Positions 47,909 through 59,394 of a DNA stretch of 64,000 nt are shown here, piece after piece. A program made the position numbers and the translations under genes. The notes below the pieces were generated by a model. That model searched no databases. It had not been told where the DNA came from and saw nothing but the letters and a program-made list of their open reading frames with translations. Positions within the stretch are counted from its first letter, which is position 1, and the number at the start of each line of letters is the position of its first letter. The stretch is from Marisa cornuarietis (taxonomy: Eukaryota > Mollusca > Gastropoda > Architaenioglossa > Ampullariidae), in the NCBI GenBank assembly GCA_004794655.1, contig SMMW01000013.1, positions 1,085,501 through 1,149,500 on the forward strand. Reading direction: 5' to 3'.

Positions 47909-50608
47909 CTGCCAAGTGAGTGCGAAGATGTAGGGAGCAAAAAGAGAAAAGGGGTAGGGGTAGGGTAGAGGGGGAGGTGTCAGAAAATTAAAGAAACACT
48001 AACTTTAGAATTCAAACACTGTATCGTGACAAAAGGTATTTTCACCGATAGATTGTGACAGATTGTTCCCTATTGGATAGATTGTGACAGAATGTTCTTC
48101 ATTGAAAAGGTTTTAAGGCTTTAAACCTGTTCATTGTCATTCCTTGGGACGGTAATATCATTATCGTTTGCTTTCTTTGAACCTCATTCAGCATTTCAAC
48201 GTGAAGAGTGCGGAAACTGCTGGAAACATGTGAGAGAAGCGGTTAATGGGCAAAGTTAGCAATTGTATTGACAATGGATGAGTGGATGAGTGGATGAAGA
48301 AGCTAAATAAATGTTTTTAAAAAGTCAGCAACGTAGGGAAGTGTTCTTAAGAGGCGAAAAGAAGTGGAACAGACAAGACGATAGAATTGATGACGGTTGA
48401 GCAAGAGAGAGAGAGAGAGAGAGAGAAATAGAGATATCTTTTATCGTTTTAAGCACATTGTCTACAGCAAGGGTGCGAGAACTTACTCAAATTTGGCTAT
48501 ATACCCAAATTTATACAATTTTCATTCAGAATTCATCTGCATTCTCATACACTCATATAATGATATAAATATTTAGAAAAGACAGGAAAGATTATAAGCT
48601 TGAACACTCACTTCCACACCCCTATAATACGTTTTACCTCCCTCCCACCACCTCAGCCCCTATATCCACCCTGACCCATCATTCTACCTCTGCCTTCTTT
48701 ATACACACAATCAGCTCGACATCTCCACACATCAACACTTTTCCACCAGATATTTTCTCTTGGTCAGTTACCACACAGCTTAACAATTCATTGTCAAACG
48801 ACGTTTTTCCAAGATCAAGAATATAAAAAGTTTAAATTGTCTAATTACAGACTCATTAATGCTGCTATAAAATTACTTGAGAACATAAGGTCCTTCCTTC
48901 AATATATTACAATATTTATCTCTCAGATTTGTATAAACAGGACGTATACATAACACCCGTACTTCATCCTCTGTCAGGCCTTGGCAGAAGGGACGATGGC
49001 GAGCTACTGGAGATTGTGCAAAACGGTTCCTATGACTATTTATCTCTGATACTATACTCTTTAAGCCTTTCTTATGTTATTTGTGTTTAAGATATCAATA
49101 TACTTTTCTCGTTCTATATACAACTTTTGAAATTACCGTTCATCTTAGACTGAGCTATTCTGAAGACCAGCATACCATTTCTGATAATAAATATCCACTA
49201 GCCTATCTCTAAGTTTCTTTAAAGCACTTTCTCATTTCCCACTTGGTGAAACACCCATACATAGCCAAAACCCACAGAAAATAGCACCCTACGTATTTTT
49301 GATACCCAGTTATCATCTTCCCGAGTATGTAGCACATACAACACATTATATGCCTTTTTGGAATACCGAGTATGTGGGAGTTTTAGCAAGCGCAACCAGT
49401 ATTTAACAGATTTAGTTGCAGAGAGAGAGAGAGAGAGAGAAGGGGGGGGGGGCAAAGAAGCGAAAGGCCAAACAAAAATAAGCAAAGAAAAAGAGGAGTC
49501 ACCGAAGAAAGAATGGGATGATGAGAGCGATGAATATAGGCAATGGCAGAGAAGAAGAATAGATAAACGGATTTTTACGAAGAAGAACAACGAAGACAAG
49601 GAAGAATACGATAGAGAAAACACAGTATAGAGAAAAAGGAAAGAAAATGATAATAAATGAATACTATCAGAAAAGGTAAAACGACAATGAAAAAAAAAAA
49701 AGAGAAAAGTAATGGCAGAATTGAAAACAGGGAGCAATAACGAGAGAATAGCGAGAAAGAAATACACAGAATAACAGAACTCACGAAAAAATTAAACAAA
49801 ATAATACACATAGTAATAAAAGAATATTTAGAAAATACAAGAACAAAGAGGAAGAGGAGGACGAGAGGGATTGGGAGGGAAACAGAAATTAAGAAATTAA
49901 GAAGGGAGATATCAGTCTGGCACGACGAAGAAACACTCCTCAAAGAGAAGGTAACATAAAGAGAACTTGTCAACCTGGCATGATTCAGGAGCAATCCTGG
50001 AAAAATTCAAACTAAACCAAGAGTAAAATATTAGTGTGCACAGTCCTTTAATTTCGTCCGCACGCTGTACACGGCACGTGCGAGGTAATGTGGTTTTGCC
50101 GCAGTATGGGGTTCGATTGATTTTCATGTAATAGCTGTGACAACTGTTACATCGATTTGGAAACGGACGCCTTCAATGTACTGCACAACGTTCAACCCTG
50201 CTCTGTCTTCCGTTTTAATTTCTTTTGTCTGTCTGCTGCATCCTTCCCATTCTTCAAACTTTCCAGCTGTTGCTTGATTCTAACCAAACTGTCATATCTA
50301 GCCCACTTGCGGTGTAAACACGGTGTCATAGATATGTTCAGCGGGGAAAAAAAACTACCTAGAAAATAATTCTTTGTAATTTTCATCCACAAGCCTAGGT
50401 CAGAATGCATTCTATTGTGAAAGTTTTTGTTTTAAACCTGTTAACCATCAGGTTCGCAGAACAAGAAACATCTCCTTGGTTATAGTAATTATAGTTACGG
50501 CTCTAACCCTTGTTATAGCTACAGCTCTAACCTTTGTTATAATACAGCTAAAGTTCTAGCTGCACCTTTCACGACCAGGTAGAACAGGCAGGACATTCGT
50601 AGGATATA

Positions 50609-50609
<1 letters not shown>
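47909..50609. other. No gene recognised; small repeats
   Basis: A 29-bp direct duplication at 48047-48104 (GATAGATTGTGACAGAWTGT...ATTG, twice). (GATGAGTG) units near 48276. A (GA)n run at 48406-48425 and a second at 49419-49441 followed by a G-run. The plus strand is A/G-rich from 49.4 to 50.0 kb, which produces a long minus-strand leucine/serine/phenylalanine frame (49219-49767) of low complexity. A two-copy imperfect repeat containing GCTCTAACCYTTGTTATA lies near 50495-50545. No gene is supported. Confidence 0.5.

Positions 50610-50656
<47 letters not shown>
50610..50656. repeat. (GT)n microsatellite
   Basis: About 23 GT units. Confidence 0.97.
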
Positions 50657-50657
<1 letters not shown>

Positions 50658-53091
50658 ATTTTTTAAAATATTACATGAAAAAGTTTGATAAATATAAACA
50701 CCATGATATTATATATACATATATAAAAAACCTTCTAAAATCCAAAATAGATACAAATAACAGAACTTCATATAACGCGGCATGTCCGTAAAAAAATCTA
50801 GTCTCTCTCTATAAATAAAGAGAGATAAATTCCACCCTACAGGGAATGAACATAAAATAAATACATTCATTTTCTGCTACACAGCTGCATTTTACTTAAC
50901 ACCATACCAATGTGATATCTTATGTGACAAATGCTGAGGGTGATACGCAACCATGTGAGAGAAGATTCCTGCTGTATGTAGTCAGCAATGATATGTCCCC
51001 CGTTATGAAGCGATCATTAAGGTGTTAGATGAGCAGGATAATGGTCCCGATGATTGCACTTAGACATCACACCCCTTCATCAATCAAGTTTTAATCGTCT
51101 GTGAGATTTGTCCATTCCGTAGTTACAAACAACTTTCACAAGAGTGGTGGGAGACTCACTTTATAAATACACATGTGAAACGTGCCTCTTACATATGGCC
51201 TCGGTGCATGTTTCAGTAATTAAAACGACCTGTAAGTTCTTTAAAAATAATAATAATAATAATAAAAGAAGATTCGTTACCGAGTTCTTCCCTCGACGAA
51301 GAAAACGCAGATTCGCGGGAAGGCTGGAGAGTTGTCGGCCGTGGTCATGACACATGTGTCCTGAACGCTCCGCCGAACACAAATCACACGAGCGGCAAGA
51401 TGAAGACGTGAAGACCTGAGAATTTCTCAACCCGCCACTCCGGGTGGTGAAGATCTAGACCCCAGAGCCTCGTCTGCTACTCACTTTTATCACACACCAC
51501 TGATTTGTCGTCAGCTAATCCCTTTTCTCCTGTCGTTCACCTCGCTTTGGAAAACTTTTTCTTCTCTTCCACCAATAACACGCAGCTTGCATTTTTTCCG
51601 CCCATTTCGTGTTTTTTTTTCTATCTCCCGCTCCTTATTTATTTGTTTGTTTATCTTTTAATCAAAAGGCAGGTAGCTTACTGCCGCCTTTTTCCAAGCT
51701 GCTGCAGCGTCTGAAGGCTTTTGGTGCACACGCAGCAGCAGACTGGACTTGCACGCCGGCTGGATCCGTCTTATCGAATGACGACATCAACGACAACGTC
51801 CACGGTTTTGCCCGAGCGGCGGCGGCGGCAGCGGCAGCAGCAGCAGCAGGAGGAGGGGAGAGGACGGCGGCTGACCAGGGCCGCGCGCCATGGCAGCCAG
51901 AGACGGGATGTCCAGGGGGAGGCGATCGAGCGCGCCACTCAAGACAGGCGGCGGTTTAGCGGCAGCCCCGCGACTCGGTTGCGGTCCTTGGGCCGCGCCA
52001 TGGGCTTCACTTGCCTACTCGGCGCGCGCGTGCAATTATCATAATTACTCAACAGCACGCGCCTTTGCACACCGCCCCGTCTCCTTGTCTTAGGCTTGTT
52101 TTTCTTCTACACCTTCCCTCATTTTTTTCGCTCTTCTTCATTTATACTCTCTGCTTCTTCTTTCTTCCTATCTCTTTCTTTCACTTTCTTTCTTTCTCTC
52201 TCTCGCTTGCTGGTGTTTCTTTTTTTGCTGCTTGATGTTCCTCGACTTCATGATGTTAGTCGCTGACGGAGGACAGTATTATATATGACGCCAGTGTTCG
52301 TATCCGAGGAATGATTATAAAAAAACTTCAAAAACCTAAACGAGTGTCGTTTCATTAGTCGAGGTTGCTCCTATTTTCTTGAGTTACTTCTCACCTTGTA
52401 CTTGGTGGCCTTTTCAAGCTATCCAACCTATCGTTAAGTCTTTAATCGTCTGCAGATCTACCTAGCTTTATCTTGGTGGAGAATTGTGAACAGTGACTAG
52501 CAGATATCCACTCTTTGTGTTCCTTTCAAGGGCCCTAACTCGTTAACCTTCCGCCTCTTGCGCAGCTCAGACGACAGGATTTGGTCTTTTGTTTCCAGCA
52601 CGCCTGGCGAGTTAACTAGTGCTCGTTTGTTTACAGGCATGCACGTGCAAGACAGCTTGCGCGTGCTTGCTTGTCAGACACTCGCACCCTTTCTTATGGC
52701 CACTTCACATGCGTCACTGCTGGCTTTCCACGCTCTGCTGCAACGATTCGCAAAAGCGAACCCCACGGTCTCTCGGTGGGTCCCGCCCAGAGAAACATTG
52801 TTCACCTCCATCACCAAGGAAACAATTTTACGGTAACAACCATTTTAGTTTCGCAGCTTGACTGACCATCGCTGGGGGTCTACTAACTTTGGACCATCCT
52901 TGGAAGACAAACAAAACTCGTCATCTCGAGTATCCAGGTGCTGAAGCACCATTGAAGACTTGGACAAGGAAAATAACTCCCAAGCTACCTCGCTAGCTCT
53001 TTTCTTCCATCGGTCGCCAAAATGACTGGGGTGGTGGTGATGTGGTGGGAGGGACGAGGGCGGAAGAGGAAAAAGACAGCATAACCGAGTG
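50657..53091. other. No gene recognised; includes a GC-rich (GCN)n segment
   Basis: AT-rich to 51.1 kb. An (AAT) run lies near 51247-51265. At 51.7-52.1 kb the DNA is GC- and CpG-rich, with a (GGC)(GCA) run at 51815-51855 that reads as polyalanine or polyglutamine, depending on frame, in overlapping frames of about 107-116 codons. None has a clear start or splice structure. C/T-rich DNA at 52.1-52.2 kb. A 92-codon frame at 52558-52836 has no recognised family. The GC-rich block could be a promoter or CpG-type region. Confidence 0.45.
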
Positions 53092-53285
53092 TTTAGTGGT
53101 TAGTATAGTGGATAATATTAAGTGGCTAGAGATTAGTGCACTCGACTACAGAGCAGCCGGTTGCTAGTTTGGTGGTCTGCTCGGACGTGTGGCTGGAAAA
53201 CTTTTCCCGGCCACCTAGCACCTGCTCTGCAGGAAAGGACATCTGATTTACCAGGGTGAGTAAAGACAACAGAAAGAGAGCTTTG
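53092..53285 (+). mobile_element. Possible tRNA-derived SINE, other family
   Basis: A box-A-like TTAAGTGGCTAGAG near 53128-53141 and a diverged box-B-like GGTTGCTAGTTTGG near 53159-53172 are followed by a GTGTGGCTGGAAAACTTTTCCCGGCCA body. The 3' end resembles family 1 only loosely (GGGTGAGTAAAG). Flanking target duplications were not resolved. Confidence 0.45.
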
Positions 53286-53982
53286 AGTTTAGTCGTTCAC
53301 ACTCCGTGTTTGTAGACCATTCGGCCAGGAAGCTATGATCCAACGCCTCCATCAGTCTACGCACGGACTGGTTCTGTGAAACTTTCTGTCTTCGGTTCCA
53401 TTATCAGGAAGCACACCTCCTCACTCCGTCCCTTATTCACTCCCGAAAAAGCGGAGGGAAAATCGGGAACTGAAAAAAGCACAAGAAATTGTGTGAAGTT
53501 CGCTTTCGCGATTTCGCGTAAATAAGTAACATGAACATCCTGTTTGTTTCGTCTTCTTTGCAACATTTTTTTTTAGGGAGGAGAGAAAGGTGCTAGACCT
53601 TTTGCCACAGTACTTTTTGTTGTTCATCCATCTAGCGCCTGGCAATGCTTGATCGCTGCCTTCTACCCATGATCCTTTGAGCGTCTGTGGACTAGCCAAA
53701 TGAGCCTCGCCTGTTTTCCAGAGATAACCTCGCAGCTTAGCAAACAAGAGTCTTGCAAATGCTCTCAAGCTGACGTCATATCTCCAGGAATAACCCCATT
53801 TCACCCCTTGTCTTGGCCTGTAGTGGCAGAGGTGAGATGCCTATTGTCTTGGTCGTACCGAGCTTTCACCAGGATCTGTATATATATATATATATTATAT
53901 AGTGCATCATTTTACATTGGTATGTACAAAGATTCCTGAGTCCAGTTTCACAACACATTTCTTATTTTAAATATTTATAGGC
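53286..53982. other. No gene recognised
   Basis: A 123-codon minus frame (53433-53804) begins at GTG and has no recognised domain. A (TA)n run lies at 53880-53898. Confidence 0.5.
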
Positions 53983-54248
53983 GGGGCCAGTTGCACAACA
54001 CGTTTCTAAACCTTAAAACTGTTCTAAAGAGGTAAAATCTCTTCTAAGCCATTTTGATTCTTTGCAGAAAAACATACACAAAATTGTACTGACAGGACGG
54101 AAAGTCAGTCTTAAACAACTTTATCTTACATAAAGTAGTTTTAGTTTTAAAAATTCTAAAATTGTGGTGTGTACTTTAAAATAATTATCTAAATAGAGTT
54201 AAGGCCTAAAAGTGTTTAAAATTAGAAATGTGTTGTGCAACTGGCCCC
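53983..54248 (+). mobile_element. MITE unit A, same family as 12.1 kb
   Basis: Begins GGGGCCAGTTGCACAACACG and ends ATGTGTTGTGCAACTGGCCCC, giving terminal inverted repeats of about 24-27 bases with one or two mismatches. The interior is collinear with the 12117-12373 copy (for example GACAGGACGGAAAGTCAG, TTATCTAAATAGA, GGCCTAAAAGTGTTTAAAAT). There is no coding capacity. It is followed immediately by TTAA and by an inverted unit. Confidence 0.9.
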
Positions 54249-54468
54249 TTAACTCTATTTAGATAATTAGTTTAAAGTGCACACCACAATTTTAGAATTT
54301 TCAAAATTAAAACTGCTTTAAGTAAGATAAAGTTGTTTAAGTCTGACTTTCCATCCTGTCTGTACAATATTTTTTATGTTTTTCTGCACTGCATCAAAAT
54401 GGCTAAGAAGAGATTTTGCTTCTTTAGAACAGTTTTAAGGTTTAGAAACGTGTTGTGCAACTGGCCCC
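54249..54468 (-). mobile_element. MITE unit B, inverted next to unit A
   Basis: Reads as the reverse complement of unit A from its internal CTCTATTTAGATAATTAG segment to its outer GTTGTGCAACTGGCCCC end. It lacks the outermost 'AGGCCTAAAAGTG...' segment that unit A keeps, so A and B together make an imperfect 486-bp hairpin with A's right terminus near the centre. Confidence 0.88.
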
Positions 54469-54706
54469 TGAAACCTATTTAGATAATTGGTTTTATAGAA
54501 ACACAGTGCACAACAGTATTTAAAAAAGATTTTTAAAAACTCTTTAAAATAAGAGAAAACTGCTTAAGTCACGTCCCTTCCCGCCAGCATATTTTATGTA
54601 TGAGCTTGTTCTACGCATCTAAATGAGATAGGAAAGACTATTGAAAAACTTAAAGCTTTTTCAGGACAATTTTAAACTTTAGAAACATGTTGTACAGCTA
54701 TCTCCT
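54469..54706 (-). mobile_element. MITE unit C, more diverged, same orientation as B
   Basis: Starts TGAAACCTATTTAGATAATTGG, like the start of B, and ends AAACTTTAGAAACATGTTGTACAGCTATCTCCTGG, a diverged version of the family end. The interior is clearly less similar (for example TTCCCGCCAGCATATTTTATG), so C is older or a subfamily. Confidence 0.7.
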
Positions 54707-54714
54707 GGCTTTGC

Positions 54715-54739
54715 AAAAAAAAAAAAAAAAAAAAAAAAA
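54715..54739. repeat. Poly(A) run
   Basis: About 25 A residues, then AAAAG units, directly after the MITE cluster. Confidence 0.95.
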
Positions 54740-55418
54740 GAAAAAGAAAGCTACTCTTCCCGAATCCTTTGTTTGGTGACACAAATCAATGCATGTCAAG
54801 CTTGCTTCATGCGGTGTGTGTTATAAGCTAGTAAACACGAAATTCTGGAAATTATAAAAAACGCGCATGAATATACTAACCTTGGTATATTACTCAATCC
54901 CCCCGTACTAGATATCAGAGGTAAACAAGCAATAGACCTGACTAAAAAAAAAAAAGTCCAGTGCAAATGTTTTAATGACATTGGCATCTGCTACCTGTTT
55001 TGCAATCTAATCTACAAATGGCTGAAATAACATTCAATAGGTCCAGCATTGGAAATTTCCAGTTGAAGGCACAATAAAAGCTGGAGTCTTATGCACAAAG
55101 GATTATTGAAAGGGCGGGAGGTTACTGGTCTTGATGATGAGCTGAATGTTCTACGGATGTCGATTGAGAAGGATCAGGGGAATGCTACAATGAGGACATT
55201 GTACGAGTGTAAGGTTTCCCGAGCACAGAAGATATGATATGAGAAGACTTTGCATGAAAGTGCACAGCTCCAGGTAATTCCTGTCGTCAGCAGAAAATTC
55301 TGTATGCTATGAGGTGACTCTCTTTTCTTGCATGGACGGATTAGACAGATGCACGAAAGTTGTGAATAACGCGTGATGATAGTGAGAATTGTGGATTTTC
55401 CGATGCAAACTCACCAGC
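54740..55418. other. No gene recognised
   Basis: About 60 open codons on the plus strand (55049-55237) give a protein-like translation (DELNVLRMSIEKDQGNATMR), but no start, acceptor or family is evident and it stops at TGA. The rest is AT-rich. Confidence 0.4.

Positions 55419-55472
<54 letters not shown>
55419..55472. repeat. (GT)n(GA)n microsatellite
   Basis: About 21 GT units, then about five GA units. Confidence 0.97.
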
Positions 55473-55473
<1 letters not shown>

Positions 55474-56049
55474 GCAGTGGGTAGGGTGGAGACAGGGGTA
55501 CATGTACCTGAATGGATGCAGTGAGTGGACTGTGTGATGGCGGGTGGAATAAACATGTTCATGTTATAACTTAATTTCTATCTGTTAATTCTTCATTTCC
55601 CTGTCTTGCTCTCTGTATGTGGGAAAAATCGTCTCAAGATATGTGTGCATGTATACGCGTTGGCACCTCTGTCTCTAATCACTCTGTGTCACTGTCTGTT
55701 CCATATGCAAGCCAGGAACCTGTCCAAGTTGAAGGCTACCCTAAAGTAAAGCAATATTTAACGTTCAGCGGTACACACCTTTTCCTTTACCCCATTGCAC
55801 ACTTCTTATTAATAGTTCATCAAGCGACATTTCAGCTCTCTTCCACTTAAGCTACCGTTGCCCTTTATGGTAGAGAGGGATGCTGGGAAAGGTCGTTCCT
55901 GTGACATGCAAGATGGCTGCACTCTCGACAACCTACAGCTGCAGCAACGAGGGGCTGGCGGAGGTGACAACGCGGCCCTTTTGCACCCTCAGCCACGTGC
56001 GTCAACAGTTCTAGACATGCGTACACTTCGGACGTCAGTGCGTTTTCTG
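55473..56049. other. No gene recognised; grades into a CpG-rich block
   Basis: Unremarkable to 55.85 kb. After that CpG frequency rises, and GGGATGCTGGGAAAG with CAAGATGGCTGC (YY1-like) occurs near 55880-55920, probably part of the promoter-like region that follows. Confidence 0.4.
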
Positions 56050-56170
56050 CCTGACTGCCAATGACGTCGCAACATGGCGACTGTTGCGGGCAACGCGCGC
56101 GCGCTGGTCCCAGTCGCGCGCTGACGACATAACTCCAAATATAAATGGCGGCCTCTCAGAAGTGGCGGCT
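56050..56170 (+). promoter_or_regulatory. CpG-rich promoter-like block with ATGGCG motifs
   Basis: A CpG-dense segment (GGGCAACGCGCGCGCGCTGG, 56087-56106) contains ACATGGCGAC near 56072 and AAATGGCGGCC near 56143. With CAAGATGGCTGC near 55910 it gives three YY1-like AWATGGCKGC sites on the plus strand, typical of 5' ends of animal housekeeping genes. A good exon-1 candidate lies 300 bases downstream. Confidence 0.35.
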
Positions 56171-56452
56171 GATGGGGACAGTTATAGCACGAGGGAAATC
56201 AGGCCGTCCCTCCACCAGAGAACTTTGAGCGACAGTTTGACGCACACGCCAGACCAGCCCTCCCCCCTCCTCCTCTAGACCCAGGCAAGGAGTAATTGCC
56301 CTTAATGTACAAGCATCTTGGGCGGAGGAAATTCAGGGAACGGTTGTCGGTCGAGCAGAAAGTTTCTTTTTCCTTTTTTTGTGACATAGCGCCTTTGCCG
56401 GCGAGAATAAGACGCCCAAGGGAGTCGAAAAGTCGATTTTTCGCAGGAGAAA

Positions 56453-56480
56453 ATGGGCGTTGCAGTTTCTTTGGCTGGCG
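56453..56480 (+). CDS. Candidate first coding exon, nine codons
   Basis: An ATG in good context (GAAAATGG) opens nine codons (MGVAVSLAG) ending at a near-ideal donor, GGCG|GTAAGT (GT at 56481). Its position downstream of a CpG-rich, YY1-like block supports an mRNA 5' end. No following exon was identified; an open frame of 132 codons (56460-56858) runs through the donor in a different frame and is an alternative. A nine-codon exon cannot be assigned to any family. Confidence 0.25.
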
Positions 56481-56486
56481 GTAAGT

Positions 56487-57337
56487 CGGTTTGAGGATTC
56501 AATGTCAATTTTCTTGGGGCAGAAACCAGCGCATCGATGGCTTAAAAAACGGGGCGCCGAATGGCGAAGGGGAGCAAATAGCCATCCAGTGAAAGACAAT
56601 CAAAACCCAATGCCAGCGGTACAGCGGCACAACAGCGACGTTGTCTCCCCGCTCCTTGTACTTTCCAACTCGAATCGACTGCCAGCTGTGGATGACGTAG
56701 CGAGGGTGAAACGGTCAAACTCGCCCCTGCCTGCTGGTGACGTCAGGCAGCTGGACATTAACGACGATACAGCTGCCTGTTTCATGAAAGAAGAGCATAG
56801 CGAAGGAGTAAAAAAAAAAAATCCTTTTGATTCGGCCTGTCCAAGGAAAGAGTCATAAAACCCATTAAGTCATTTTCTTTTTGTTCCCACCCCCATCTCT
56901 CTCTCTGCTCTGATCTGTCCATTTTTCTCAGACACGCGCTTTGTTTATTTTTGTGTACGTGCGTGCGAGCGCACGTGCGTGAGTGCGGGCGTGATCGCTC
57001 ATTCTGATACTAGTTGTAGTGTGTTCTGCTACACATTGGTTATAGCTAAAAGTGGTTTGTGTTAGAAATTAGTTATAGCTAATGAAGTTTTACTGTATGG
57101 ATGAATAGCAGGAGGCAGGAGATTGCTTTTTCCCCCCTCAGTCGATCTTTCTGTGATTCCGCTGGTATGTATCTTTAGGCAGATAGACGCACATAAGCAC
57201 AGGAAAACAAAAAATATATATATATATATACTGTGGGAGAGGGGATTGCTCAGTGCTGGACAAACAAATAATTGGTGAAGGGGTAAAAGGTCAGTCAAGG
57301 ACTCGACTAAATTTCAAGCAGGAGACACGAGACTGGG
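56487..57337. other. No supported exon; possible intron
   Basis: Open for about 130 codons to 56858, then AT-rich with C/T-rich DNA near 56890-56940, GTGCGTGCGAGCGC-type repeats near 56955-56990 and a (TA) run near 57212-57230. Confidence 0.4.
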
Positions 57338-57438
57338 TTCGCACGCACGCACGCACACAGGCACACGCACTCATTCACACACGCGCACTCGTTCATGCTC
57401 ATGTAGACGCAGGTGCACAAACACACGTACACACTATT

Positions 57439-57488
<50 letters not shown>

Positions 57489-57680
57489 GCAAACATAACA
57501 CACAGAAACGCAAAGACACACAGGAACACACACATTCGCACGCGTGAGCTCATTCATTCACAGACACATATCCATTCATTCAATCTATGCGCTCACACAC
57601 ACTCTCTCACTCACTCTCTATCTCTCTCTCTCACACACACACTCTCTCACACTCTCTCACACTCTCTCTCTCATACACAG
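57338..57680. repeat. CA/CT-rich cryptic repeat block
   Basis: Interleaved GCAC, CACA, ACTC and CTCT units including pure (CT)5(CA)15 at about 57440-57483 and CACACACTCTCT blocks at 57594-57675. The serine/leucine/histidine translations across it are repeat-derived. Confidence 0.9.
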
Positions 57681-57929
57681 CTACCATAGCATCGATCTGG
57701 TCTTCCACACGGCCAGAACTCCAGCATGTGCATTGAGTCGTCTGCCCCCGTCAGGGACGCGACAAACGGTGCGAAGAGGTGTAAGACGTGTGGCGAAGTG
57801 AACTGGCAATGCATCGCGCCGGGTGCAGAGGAAAAAACTCAACTGCTGAACGATCAACATTAGCCGAGAGACACCAGAGATGATGAGTAAAGAAGCAAAG
57901 AACAGAGAGAGAACTGATTCCAGCAACGC

Positions 57930-58115
57930 CGTCCAAACCTGAAGGTTCGCACACGGGCATCGAACCCTCTCCTCCATACCACCTTAGCCGGGTGGGACTT
58001 GACTTCAGAGAGGGATGGGGAAAGTCAAGCAGCGAGGGAAGAAGATGAGTACCACTCTCACAAAAATCTGGTCAAGAAAAAGAATGAGGTCTATAACACT
58101 TCACTCCATTGGGCC
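57930..58115 (+). mobile_element. SINE family 1, 3' half, next to an inverted SINE head fragment
   Basis: 57984-58100 matches the family-1 body: GACTTCAGAGAGGGATGGGGAAAGTCAAGCAGCGAGGG, then TACCACTCTCACAAAAATCTGG and GAGGTCTATAACAC. The upstream part (57940-57975) instead carries a box-B string on the opposite strand (GGGTTCGATGCCCGTGTGCG as the complement of 57950-57969), like the head of a family-1 copy in the other orientation. The locus is therefore a head-to-body inversion or two fused copies. Confidence 0.7.
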
Positions 58116-58162
58116 CTTAATGTCACGAGACTACTTTCACCTTTACTTTTAGGGCACGATTC

Positions 58163-58191
58163 ATGTGCGTGCGTGCGTGCGTGCGTGCGTG

Positions 58192-58222
<31 letters not shown>

Positions 58223-58235
58223 GTGTGTGTGTGTG
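58163..58235. repeat. (GTGC)n(GT)n microsatellite
   Basis: Six or so TGCG units, then about 25 GT units with two TA interruptions. Confidence 0.97.
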
Positions 58236-59394
58236 CTTAGATTTATTGTTGCCGAGCCAGGCCTCTCAGTGGAATCACACCTCCATAGAGAATTAATTTT
58301 ATCGAAGTTTGACTGTAGCTAATATCACATTTGGTAATAATGTTTTTTTTTCTACGACAGAATATAAGAAAATGGTTTCCTGAATGTTGGCAATGATGGA
58401 AATCTAAGATTGCAATCTATTTTAGACACATTTTCAAAAATGTCAGCTTTGAGTGAGTACTGAAATGTATTCTGCTTAGGCCACAAAGATCTGTTCTTGT
58501 TATTAACGAGGAATAATTGAAATAACCTTAGAGAGATTTGCCGCTTGCTTTAAAATTTATTTCTTTCTGCATTGTCAAATATCGTACTTTTATATGTATT
58601 TTATATTTTTGTGTTTCTTTGCATTATAGAATAAAAAGTAACAAAATTACGAACTATAAAACATAGAACACCCTAAAGCAGAGATACGACACATGAGACG
58701 ATATGGCTGATGTGCTCACAAACTAGGGATGACTGGAGACTAAAGTCAGGGTCAAGTGAAAAAAAAAGTCGTCCAGCTTACTATAAAACACCCTGGGGTG
58801 GGGGGATATTTCCGACTAGCAAGAAAACAGTTCTATCCAGTCGCCAAAGAAAAAGGTTACTTATATCACACGACCCAACTGGTGACCAACGTCTGGCTAG
58901 AATATATTATAACCTCGGTGAACAAAATTTCTCCCCGGAAAATTCACTCGCTGGACGAGTAGGGCAGTTACAGAGAGCAGGACGCAGATTCGAAGGTAAC
59001 GGCCGACAAGCAACAGATGTTTGAACGAGGCTGTCGCACATAGACAGATATAAAAGTTTGATTGTCGCATGCAAACAGAGTTTGTTGTGAGGAACATTTG
59101 ATCGTTTTGAAAGCTGGTATTCTTTTCCAGCGAAAACATCACGAGCTTTAACGATTCGCTTTTGTTTTCCATCTTCCGGGTGCAGTGTTTCAGGTCGCTC
59201 TTGGACTCAGTTTTTGTGTAACACTCACCTATGCACGGATACAAACACAGATTCCTCCCAACACAAATAAGCTGATAACAGAAAGACACCAAGAAAATGA
59301 AATGGCTGGCTGACTATTTAGAGCTGTATTTTGTTTTATTAGTTAAATAATATTAGTATTATTTTCTTTAGCTTTGTTTAGTTTCCACCTAGGG
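58236..59394. other. No gene recognised
   Basis: AT-rich from 58.3 to 58.7 kb. A segment near 58724-58760 shares the string AGGGATGACTGG with the edge of the SINE at 59395 (AGGGGTGACTGGGG), so an unrecognised diverged SINE may lie here. Short frames only. Confidence 0.45.

Noticed and set aside
49219..49767. 182-codon minus-strand frame rich in Leu, Ser and Phe
   Set aside because: It is the complement of an A/G-rich low-complexity stretch, and a membrane protein was not supported.
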